NCBI GenBank assembly: GCA_944391355.1
Contig: CALXTG010000134.1
Span: 1 to 19,279, forward strand
DNA: 19,279 nt
Direction of reading: 5' to 3'
Source: an uncultured Alphaproteobacteria bacterium
Lineage (GTDB): Bacteria; Pseudomonadota; Alphaproteobacteria; RF32; CAG-239
Shown here: positions 13,767 to 19,279 of the stretch, piece by piece
Position numbering within the stretch: the first letter of the stretch is position 1
Layout of the letters: every line of letters begins with the position of its first letter
The notes under the pieces: generated by a model
Database searches by the model: none
Seen by the model: only the letters and a program-made list of their open reading frames with translations
What the model was told of the DNA's origin: nothing
Translations under genes and position numbers: made by a program

Positions 13767-13795
13767 TTGCTAAAAACGGCAATATTTTATATGAT
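13767..13795 (+). promoter_or_regulatory. Promoter of the TerB-like gene and following run
   Basis: TTGCTA (13767-13772) and TATGAT (13790-13795) with a 17-bp spacer form a good sigma-70 match, diverging from the miaB promoter with 28 bp between the -35 boxes. The start point would be near 13802, so the leader is only about 20-30 nt. Confidence 0.6.
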
Positions 13796-13821
13796 AAAGC
13801 AAACATTAACCTGAAAAAAGG

Positions 13822-14268
13822 ATGAACAACGTGATAATGGAGCATAATATGGAATATGTGGCAGAGATGAGCGAAGAGCAGCGAATCGCCTTTATGAAAG
13901 CACTGGCTCGTCTGGCTAATGCCGACGGCAGACTTGATGAAGAGGAAAAAGAGTTTATCCGGGAGATGGCGCTGATTTACGGTATTCCCAAGGAACGGGT
14001 TGAAGAAATTCTGAATATCGGCAGCGACGAAGAAATTATCGAATCGGTGAAAGTCATCAGCAACCGCCGGATTGCGTTGGAACTGATTAAGGAAATGTGC
14101 ATGCTGGCGCATGCCGATAACGAGCTTTCGGAAAGCGAAACGCTTTTAATCGGCAAGGTCGGCTTAGCGATGGGGATTGATCTGGAAAAAATCGCCCAGA
14201 TCAGCCAGTGGGTTATTGACCGGATTATCTGGCTCGAAGAAGCCAAGGTTATTTTTGAAGACGCGTAG
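13822..14268 (+). CDS. TerB-like protein
   Basis: This protein of up to 148 residues is all-helical and has the two acidic loops of the TerB (tellurite-resistance protein B) fold: ANADGRLDEEEKEFI (about 32-46) and AHADNELSESETLLI (about 93-107). Each acidic loop between helices is a probable metal site, and the two halves look like an internal duplication, as usual for the family. TerB-like domains occur in membrane-associated stress and metal-sensing complexes; this copy stands alone without other ter genes. Start is uncertain: the AAGGA lies directly against the ATG at 13822 but is well spaced for a GTG at 13831, and an ATG follows at 13837. It leads the plus-strand run. Confidence 0.8.
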   Translation: MNNVIMEHNMEYVAEMSEEQRIAFMKALARLANADGRLDEEEKEFIREMALIYGIPKERVEEILNIGSDEEIIESVKVISNRRIALELIKEMCMLAHADNELSESETLLIGKVGLAMGIDLEKIAQISQWVIDRIIWLEEAKVIFEDA

Positions 14269-14317
14269 TCCTGCGGAGAACGGTGATATGGGCAGTGATT
14301 AAACAAAGGAATAAGAT

Positions 14318-15547
14318 ATGGTAAGCGAAGCCGACAAAATCAGAGAGCTGCAGGGCCGCCCGACGGAAGAAAAAACGGCGCGGCAGCAGGATCCTCAATA
14401 TAAAATGGTTAAAGAGGGACTTGATAAAAAATGTCCGACTTTGGATGAAAAAGCCAAACATGACCTGACCAAAGAACTGGTTGAAGACCCGAAAAAGAAC
14501 GTCAAAATCGGTGAAGAAGTTTTGTGCGGAGCCGATCTGGCATTTATGGTAGCAGAATCAATCCAGAGAATTAACTCGGAAACCAACCCCGAGGAGGAAT
14601 ACTGGCGCTGGATTGACGACGGGCAAAAAGTTATCCATGAAATGACCGACGGTGAAATTACCCATGACGATGTTGCGCATCGTGAAGAGTTTTTGGGCGA
14701 TTTGGAGCAGAGAGAAGTCGAAATCCGCAACTGTGTGGCGCTGTATCGCAGCAGTAATTCGCCGCGGGCAAAAGAAAAACTTGATTTCCTGATGATAAAA
14801 TGGGCCAAACTGCTGGAAATCCGCAGCGCGATTAAAAACGGCACAAAAGATAGGGAAGACGCGCAGAAAAATCCCGAGCCCAAAGAAGAAGAGCGGCTTA
14901 AGGCCGGAAAATATCTGGTGCTGCTGGCCGCGATTAAAAATGACCGCGATGCCGCCGATATCCGCACCTGGTATCTGGAGGGGCAGGATATTATCAAAGA
15001 CATGAATCAGGAAAAATTGACGGCAGAGGCAATCCGCCGCCGTCAGCGTTATCTGGAGAATCTGGAAAAGCGCCGCCGTTCTCTGATTGCGATGATTGCA
15101 TTATATAAGCATCCTACCAGTCAGGAAGATTATGAACGTCTGCAGAAAATGCAGCGGGAGCTGGCCGAATTCGGCGAGATTCAGAATATTATCCGCATGG
15201 CGACCAAAAGCCGCGAAGAAGCGCTGCGCAATCCTCTGGTTAGTGAAAAAGAGCGCGAAAAGGCCAAACTTTATTTTGCGGTATTGCAATATAAGCTGGA
15301 GGGCAAGCAGATTCCCGACCGGGTTTTATATAAACTGCAGGTTAAATCGATGGTTCCCGATTTCAGCCTTTCGGAAGAAATTCTTAATCATCGCGGCGAA
15401 ACCCGCAGCAAAGAAGAATCAATTGCGTTGATAAATAAACTTAGGGGTAGACAATCTTACGTTCTTAAGCCAAAATCTGACATCAAGAGTTTCAGCCCCG
15501 AGCTGTATCAGCAATATCTGCAGCAGCGGGAAAACCTCAGAGCCTAA
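14318..15547 (+). CDS. Unknown 409-residue protein with a 120-residue tandem duplication
   Basis: No signal peptide or membrane segment is visible; the protein is highly charged and helical. Residues about 94-213 and 214-333 are two copies of one module with a constant offset of exactly 120 residues and no gaps: GQ at 102/222, ALY at 141/261, KDRE/KSRE at 177/297, NP at 185/305, KAGKY/KAKLY at 195/315. A conserved W precedes GQ in both (97 and 217-218). An N-terminal region (1-93, charged) and a C-terminal tail (334-409) flank them. AAAGGA lies about 8 nt before the ATG. It follows the TerB-like gene by 49 nt and precedes yggT by 17 nt, so it is probably co-transcribed with both. I recognise no family; a cytoplasmic scaffold or adaptor is a guess. 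Confidence 0.8.
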   Translation: MVSEADKIRELQGRPTEEKTARQQDPQYKMVKEGLDKKCPTLDEKAKHDLTKELVEDPKKNVKIGEEVLCGADLAFMVAESIQRINSETNPEEEYWRWIDDGQKVIHEMTDGEITHDDVAHREEFLGDLEQREVEIRNCVALYRSSNSPRAKEKLDFLMIKWAKLLEIRSAIKNGTKDREDAQKNPEPKEEERLKAGKYLVLLAAIKNDRDAADIRTWYLEGQDIIKDMNQEKLTAEAIRRRQRYLENLEKRRRSLIAMIALYKHPTSQEDYERLQKMQRELAEFGEIQNIIRMATKSREEALRNPLVSEKEREKAKLYFAVLQYKLEGKQIPDRVLYKLQVKSMVPDFSLSEEILNHRGETRSKEESIALINKLRGRQSYVLKPKSDIKSFSPELYQQYLQQRENLRA

Positions 15548-15564
15548 ATTAAGGAGTTAAATTT

Positions 15565-15864
15565 ATGGGTGCTATATTTGAACCGTTTTTTTATATTATT
15601 GAACTGGTTGCCGGCTTATATATGAAAGTTGTGATTATCGAAGTCGTTCTGCACTGGCTGATTCACTTCGGTATTCTTGAGCTTAACAACAAATATGTCA
15701 AGAAAACGATGGAACTTTTGGAAAAGGCAACGCATCCGGTTTATAAGAAAATCGGCGAAAAGATTCCGCCGTTTGCCGGTTTCGATTTTTCGCCGTTTAT
15801 TTTGCTGTTGGCGCTGATTTTTGTTGCCCGCGTCGCGGCGCGAATCAGTGAAATGCTGATGTAG
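15565..15864 (+). CDS. YggT family integral membrane protein
   Basis: This 99-residue protein has two hydrophobic spans (about residues 6-36 and 76-92) and a central KYVKKTMELLEKATHPVYKKI segment typical of YggT, whose members have linked roles in membrane and cell-envelope physiology but no settled activity. AAGGAG lies 9 nt before the ATG. The neighbours DUF167 and FolD downstream are the standard alphaproteobacterial context. Confidence 0.88.
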   Translation: MGAIFEPFFYIIELVAGLYMKVVIIEVVLHWLIHFGILELNNKYVKKTMELLEKATHPVYKKIGEKIPPFAGFDFSPFILLLALIFVARVAARISEMLM

Positions 15865-15870
15865 AATCCG

Positions 15871-16194
15871 ATGGTCTTTGACGAGACTGACAAAGGCCTG
15901 GTTTTAAGAGTTCGTTTGACGCCCAATGCTGCCACAGCGGGCGTCAAAGGTCTTTTTAAAGCCGCCGAAGGGGAAGAATATTTAAAGATAAACGTGCGGG
16001 CGGTGCCGGAAAAAAATAAGGCCAACCGCGAACTGCTCGACTTTTTGGCCCGAGAGACAGGAATCGCTAAAAGCTGTTGGGAAGTTGTCGGCGGCGCGAC
16101 CGACCGATATAAAAGAATCTTGCTTTCAGGGGAAAGAGAGCATATAAAAATAAAATTACAACATTGGCTGGAAAAGGCTTTATCCGATGACTGA
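15871..16194 (+). CDS. DUF167 (YggU) family protein
   Basis: This 107-residue protein has the DUF167 pattern: LRVRLTPNAATAGVKG near the N-terminus, then YLKINVRAVPEKNKANRELL and a WEVVGGATDRYKRILL strand-turn region. The fold is a small alpha/beta domain of unknown function. It starts 6 nt after the yggT stop with no clear Shine-Dalgarno and overlaps folD by 8 nt, so translation is probably coupled on both sides. Confidence 0.92.
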   Translation: MVFDETDKGLVLRVRLTPNAATAGVKGLFKAAEGEEYLKINVRAVPEKNKANRELLDFLARETGIAKSCWEVVGGATDRYKRILLSGEREHIKIKLQHWLEKALSDD

Positions 16195-17035
16195 AACCCG
16201 CGTTCTTGACGGCCGCCGTCTGGCGGAAAAGGTTGAACAAAAACTGGCCGGCGAAATTGCCGCAGCCGGTGCTAAGCCGTTTTTGGCCGTGGTTTTAGCC
16301 GGTAAAAACGAGGCCAGCGAAATCTATGTCCGCAATAAACAGAACCGCTGCCGGCGGATCGGGATCGGCTGCGAGATATTTCGTCTGTCGGAAGAAGTCC
16401 GCGAAGCGGAAATTTTGGAATTGATTGATGAGTTAAATGCGAATCCCGAAGTCAACGGGATTATCGTACAGTTGCCGCTGCCGGCTCATTTGAATACGGC
16501 TGCCGTTTTGGAGAGAGTTTGTCCCGGCAAAGATGTTGACGGTTTTCAGCCGTTGAATGCGGGGCGGCTGGCCTCGGGGTTCCCGGGGGCTTTTGTTCCG
16601 GCCACGCCTTTGGGAATTATGCGCCTGCTGGAAGAAGCCGGCGCCAAGTTTTGCGGTCTTCACGCGGTGGTGATCGGCGCGTCGCCGATTGTCGGCAGGC
16701 CGTTGGCCGCTTTGCTGCTCAATGCCGGCTGTTCGGTATCGGTTGTGCATGATAAGACAATTGAGATTGAGAAGATAACGGCCGAAGCCGATATTTTGGC
16801 GGTGGCCTGCGGTTGTCCCGAACTGGTTAAAGGCAACTGGATTAAAGAAGGGGCGATCGTTATTGATGTCGGCATTAACCGTGAAAACGGCCGCCTCTGC
16901 GGCGATGTCGATTTTTCCGGTCTGATGGGAAAAGCAGCGGTTCTGACGCCGGTTCCCGGCGGGGTCGGGCCGATGACGATTGCCATGCTGCTGGAAAATA
17001 CCTGGCGCGCCTATAAACAACAGCATAATATTTAA
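16187..17035 (+). CDS. folD: Bifunctional methylenetetrahydrofolate dehydrogenase/cyclohydrolase
   Basis: FolD interconverts 5,10-methylene-, methenyl- and 10-formyl-tetrahydrofolate in one-carbon metabolism. The 282-residue protein keeps the catalytic Y47 and K51 (SEIYVRNKQNRC), VQLPLP (95-100), KDVDGF (115-120) with D118, and the C-terminal PVPGGVGPMTIAMLL (256-270). The dinucleotide-binding loop is unusual: it reads VIGASPIVGRP (162-172), where the family nearly always has Arg before Ser (GRSxxVG), and PAT rather than PCT at 138-140. The changed loop may affect NADP preference. The start overlaps DUF167. Confidence 0.95.
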   Translation: MTETRVLDGRRLAEKVEQKLAGEIAAAGAKPFLAVVLAGKNEASEIYVRNKQNRCRRIGIGCEIFRLSEEVREAEILELIDELNANPEVNGIIVQLPLPAHLNTAAVLERVCPGKDVDGFQPLNAGRLASGFPGAFVPATPLGIMRLLEEAGAKFCGLHAVVIGASPIVGRPLAALLLNAGCSVSVVHDKTIEIEKITAEADILAVACGCPELVKGNWIKEGAIVIDVGINRENGRLCGDVDFSGLMGKAAVLTPVPGGVGPMTIAMLLENTWRAYKQQHNI

Positions 17036-17093
17036 AAGCTTCTTTTCAGTGATTATATCGAGTCAGTAAATTAATTTATCGGCGGGGATAGTC

Positions 17094-17726
17094 ATGGAAA
17101 AAAACGGCCTTATTTTTATGCTTGATGATGATGTCTTGTTTTTAAATTTATATAAAAATTTGTTTGAAGCGCAAGGGTATCGTGTTTTTGCCACGGATAA
17201 CGCCTATAAATTTCTGCAGTATGCCCGGGAGATTCCCGCGGATATTTTTCTGATGGATATTAATATGCCGGATATGAACGGCTGGGAGGTCTTGCAAAGG
17301 CTGGAAAAAGGCGGGCAGGTAGAAGCGGCGCCGGTCGTAATGATGACGGTCGTGGCAGATAGGGATCTGGCTTTTGCCAAAGGCGTGGCTCATTTTCTGA
17401 ATAAACCGGTTAACCTTGATTTGCTGTATGAAATTCTGGAAGTTTATGTCCGCGGCGGAAAGAAACATGATGTTCTGCTGATAGAAGATTATAATCCTTT
17501 GCAAAACGGTCTCGGAGAAAAGTTAAAGGAAAAACGTCACAGTGTTTTTATCGTTCATGATCCGCGCGCGGCCAAAAATTATTTGCGCAAGAACAAAGCG
17601 CGCGCCGTTTTGGTACATAAAGATAATGATGAGTTTGTTTCTTTGCGCCCGCAGTTGGATAACGAAAAAGTTTTTCGGGTCGAAAATGAAAATAATCTTG
17701 TGGATATAGAAAAAGTTATCAGCTAA
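17094..17726 (+). CDS. Receiver plus degenerate second receiver, no output domain
   Basis: Residues 5-115 of 210 are a complete response-regulator receiver: acidic D11/D12 (FMLDDDV), phosphoacceptor D55 (FLMDINMPDMNGWE), T85 (VMMTV) and K104 (FLNKP). Residues 125-205 look like a second, shortened receiver (HDVLLIEDYNPLQNGLGEKL, then AVLVHKDNDEF), where H175 stands at the phospho-Asp position, so it cannot be phosphorylated normally. There is no DNA-binding or enzymatic domain, and no histidine kinase lies nearby. It may act by protein-protein contact, as CheY-like proteins do, perhaps on the flagellar motor or a stress pathway; the flagellin gene lies downstream on the other strand. GGGGA lies 6 nt before the ATG. 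Confidence 0.85.
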   Translation: MEKNGLIFMLDDDVLFLNLYKNLFEAQGYRVFATDNAYKFLQYAREIPADIFLMDINMPDMNGWEVLQRLEKGGQVEAAPVVMMTVVADRDLAFAKGVAHFLNKPVNLDLLYEILEVYVRGGKKHDVLLIEDYNPLQNGLGEKLKEKRHSVFIVHDPRAAKNYLRKNKARAVLVHKDNDEFVSLRPQLDNEKVFRVENENNLVDIEKVIS

Positions 17727-17778
17727 ATTTCAGATTCTGCTCTTATAATTACCCGAGTTTGTGATGAAGGAGCTGCTT

Positions 17779-18393
17779 ATGGGGTTGAACAGGGTAATGA
17801 ATTGGGGCCGGGGATTGGTTGAAAAAACGTATAATTATTTAATTTATCTGGCTTCCCGGCCGAATGCGCTGACTTTTTTATTTATTATATCTTTTATTGA
17901 GAGTTCGTTTTTTCCGATACCGCCGGATATTATGTTAATTCCGATGGTTTTGGCGACCCCGCGGCAGGCTTGGAAAATTGCCGGGGTGGCAACGGTTGCC
18001 AGTGTGCTGGGCGGTTATTTCGGATATATTATCGGCGTTTATTTCTTCGATCTGATTGCCAAGCCGATTTTAAGCTTTTACGGTTATATGCACCAGTTTG
18101 ATGTCTTTAAGGGCTATTATCACGAATGGGGCGCCTGGATTGTTTTCGGCGCCGGGATTACGCCTTTTCCGTATAAGGTTATTACGATTGCCAGCGGTGT
18201 GGTCGGTTTGAATATCTGGGTATTCGGTCTGGCTTCGGTGGTTGCCCGCGGAATGCGTTTCTATCTGGTAGCCTGGCTGCTGAAGAAATACGGTGAATCG
18301 ATGAAAGTCTTTATTGAAAAAAATCTCGGTCTTTTGTCAGTTCTGTTTTTAGCTTTGCTGATAGGCGGTTTTGCCCTGATTAAGTTTTTATAA
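17779..18393 (+). CDS. YqaA/DedA-like integral membrane protein
   Basis: The start at 17779 is chosen because AAGGAG lies 7-8 nt upstream; GTG 17761 and ATG 17764 also open this frame. The 204-residue protein has several hydrophobic spans and the VTT/DedA signatures: FIESSFFPIPPDIMLIP, GGYFGYIIG, the FGAGITPFPYKVITIASGV segment, and ARGMRFYLVAWLL. DedA/YqaA proteins are inner-membrane transporters or scramblases linked to undecaprenyl phosphate recycling, lipid balance and proton motive force. It is the last gene of the plus-strand run, and its stop directly abuts the flagellin stop. Confidence 0.88.
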   Translation: MGLNRVMNWGRGLVEKTYNYLIYLASRPNALTFLFIISFIESSFFPIPPDIMLIPMVLATPRQAWKIAGVATVASVLGGYFGYIIGVYFFDLIAKPILSFYGYMHQFDVFKGYYHEWGAWIVFGAGITPFPYKVITIASGVVGLNIWVFGLASVVARGMRFYLVAWLLKKYGESMKVFIEKNLGLLSVLFLALLIGGFALIKFL

Positions 18394-19279
18394 TCAGAAC
18401 AGTTTCAAAATTGACTGAGAAGCCTGGCTTGCCAGCGAAAGGGAATTAACGGCCAATTGTTGCGAAGTCTGTAACGCCAGCATATTGGCAGATTCCTGAT
18501 TCATGTCGGCAAGCGTTAACTTATCCGCCCCTTCTTCCAAAACGTTAATCAGGTTTTCGGTGAAATCCTGTCTCGTGGTAATGATTGAATAACTGTTGCC
18601 CAGTTCGCTGACCAATGAACGTAAGCAGGAAATTGCCTCGGACAGTTCCGCCAGAGAAACATCGACATCGCTTTTCGTTTTCCAATCCGCAGCGTGCAAG
18701 TTGATGTTTTGCGAAGAAATATCGGTTCCCCTGACTTCGAATCGGCTGTCGCGGTTTTCATTAAAGATAATACACAAATTATCGCCGCGCAGCAGATTGA
18801 CGCCTTTATAAGAAGTATCATTGAGCAGTTGGTCATATTGCTTCAGAATCGCATTAAAATTCTCGCTTTTATCGGCGCTGACAAACATATCGCCGCCGGA
18901 AGAGGACGGCGTCTGGGTTATCTCAACGGTTCCGCCGGATTTGAAAGCGGTTAAAGCGGCGCTGCTGTTATAGTTGGGAATCCCGGTAATATCCGTCGAA
19001 TATGCTGCCGAGGTCGTATGATAAGTATTTGTAATACTCTCGCCGTAAGGATTATCGGGATTAAAGTTGCCTGTTGTATTGGTTGTGCTGAAGGTCAGAT
19101 TTTTAAGATTCATAATTTTGACTGATCCGTCGTCCAACACCTCGGTTATGACACCGACGGCAGTTTTGCCGGCGGCTTTTGCCGCGGCATAGTCATCGGC
19201 TGAGCCGAAACTTTTATCGTCATACATGACATCGCCGATTTGGGGAATGACTGTTTTGCCGGTACCGCCTGAAGAGTTA
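18394..19279 (-). CDS. Flagellin, C-terminal part (5' end outside the window)
   Basis: The frame is open to the window edge, so about 294 C-terminal residues are visible and the N-terminal D0/D1 part is missing. The last ~110 residues match alphaproteobacterial flagellin C-termini: RQDFTENLINVLEEGADKLT, then ANMLALQTSQQL and SLASQASQSILKLF. Upstream lies the surface-exposed variable part, Ser/Thr/Gly/Asn-rich. Near the visible N-terminus a stretch of about 45 residues (IGDVMYDDKSFGSADDYA...KTAVGVITEV...VKIMNLK) does not look like flagellin and resembles a small beta module found in outer-surface proteins of gut bacteria. Flagellin would be secreted by the type III flagellar system. The stop abuts the DedA-like stop with no gap. 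Confidence 0.85.
   Translation of the reverse strand, partial: NSSGGTGKTVIPQIGDVMYDDKSFGSADDYAAAKAAGKTAVGVITEVLDDGSVKIMNLKNLTFSTTNTTGNFNPDNPYGESITNTYHTTSAAYSTDITGIPNYNSSAALTAFKSGGTVEITQTPSSSGGDMFVSADKSENFNAILKQYDQLLNDTSYKGVNLLRGDNLCIIFNENRDSRFEVRGTDISSQNINLHAADWKTKSDVDVSLAELSEAISCLRSLVSELGNSYSIITTRQDFTENLINVLEEGADKLTLADMNQESANMLALQTSQQLAVNSLSLASQASQSILKLF

Noticed and set aside
13735..14112. 125-residue minus-strand frame between miaB and the TerB-like gene
   Set aside because: It overlaps the TerB-like gene antisense and both divergent promoters.
16433..17026. 197-residue minus-strand frame
   Set aside because: It is antisense to folD, has no ribosome binding site, and its Asn/Gln/Arg-rich product is typical of a shadow frame.

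Overview
The window looks like chromosomal DNA of a flagellated alphaproteobacterium with moderate GC. Three things point there: the gene order miaB-phoH-ybeY-corC-lnt-(PhrR/PraR-type regulator)-metK-trmB, the order yggT-DUF167-folD, and a flagellin C-terminus of the type found in Azospirillum and Magnetospirillum relatives. Moderate GC, many AT-rich promoters and several unfamiliar proteins suggest an uncultured or host-associated lineage near Rhodospirillales. That placement is inference from gene content, not a phylogeny.

Layout. 1-440 is non-coding and holds degenerate short repeats, hairpins and a terminator. 444-680 (-) is a small XRE-type repressor. 711-872 (-) is a candidate structured small RNA, and it diverges from a 31-residue single-span membrane microprotein (997-1092, +) that has its own promoter and terminator. 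1322-1879 (+) is a membrane-anchored SAM methyltransferase resembling FAM173/ATPSCKMT. 1882-2556 (-) is a metallo-beta-lactamase-fold hydrolase. 2557-3302 is non-coding: an array of about 30-bp palindromic REP-like units that flips orientation in the middle, then a 43-bp tandem duplication and a polypurine microsatellite. 3303-5165 (-) is an unknown 620-residue membrane-linked repeat protein with a strong promoter overlapped by an inverted-repeat operator candidate. 5327-5827 (+) is a small secreted Pro-rich protein.

5830-8289 (-) carries trmB, metK and a PhrR/PraR-like XRE regulator. 8515-13674 (-) is the conserved RNA-maturation and envelope operon lnt, corC, ybeY, phoH, miaB, read from a good promoter at 13710-13738. 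Diverging from it, 13822-18393 (+) is a co-directional run with no internal terminator that I can see: a TerB-like protein, an unknown protein built on two gapless 120-residue repeats, yggT, DUF167, folD, a receiver-pseudoreceiver protein and a YqaA/DedA-like membrane protein. The right edge (18394-19279, -) is the C-terminal part of a flagellin whose variable region holds a non-flagellin module.

How they fit together. The minus-strand core covers tRNA modification (MiaB, TrmB), ribosome maturation and RNA decay (YbeY, PhoH), SAM supply for the methyltransferases (MetK), lipoprotein maturation (Lnt) and a probable envelope transport function (CorC). The genes without a known role lie at the edges of these conserved blocks: the 620-residue repeat protein with its secreted neighbour, the TerB/120-residue-repeat pair, the small RNA/microprotein pair and the double-receiver protein. 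I found no CRISPR array, phage, transposase, rRNA or tRNA. Three convergent gene pairs meet with 2, 2 and 0 bp between stop codons and no room for a terminator.
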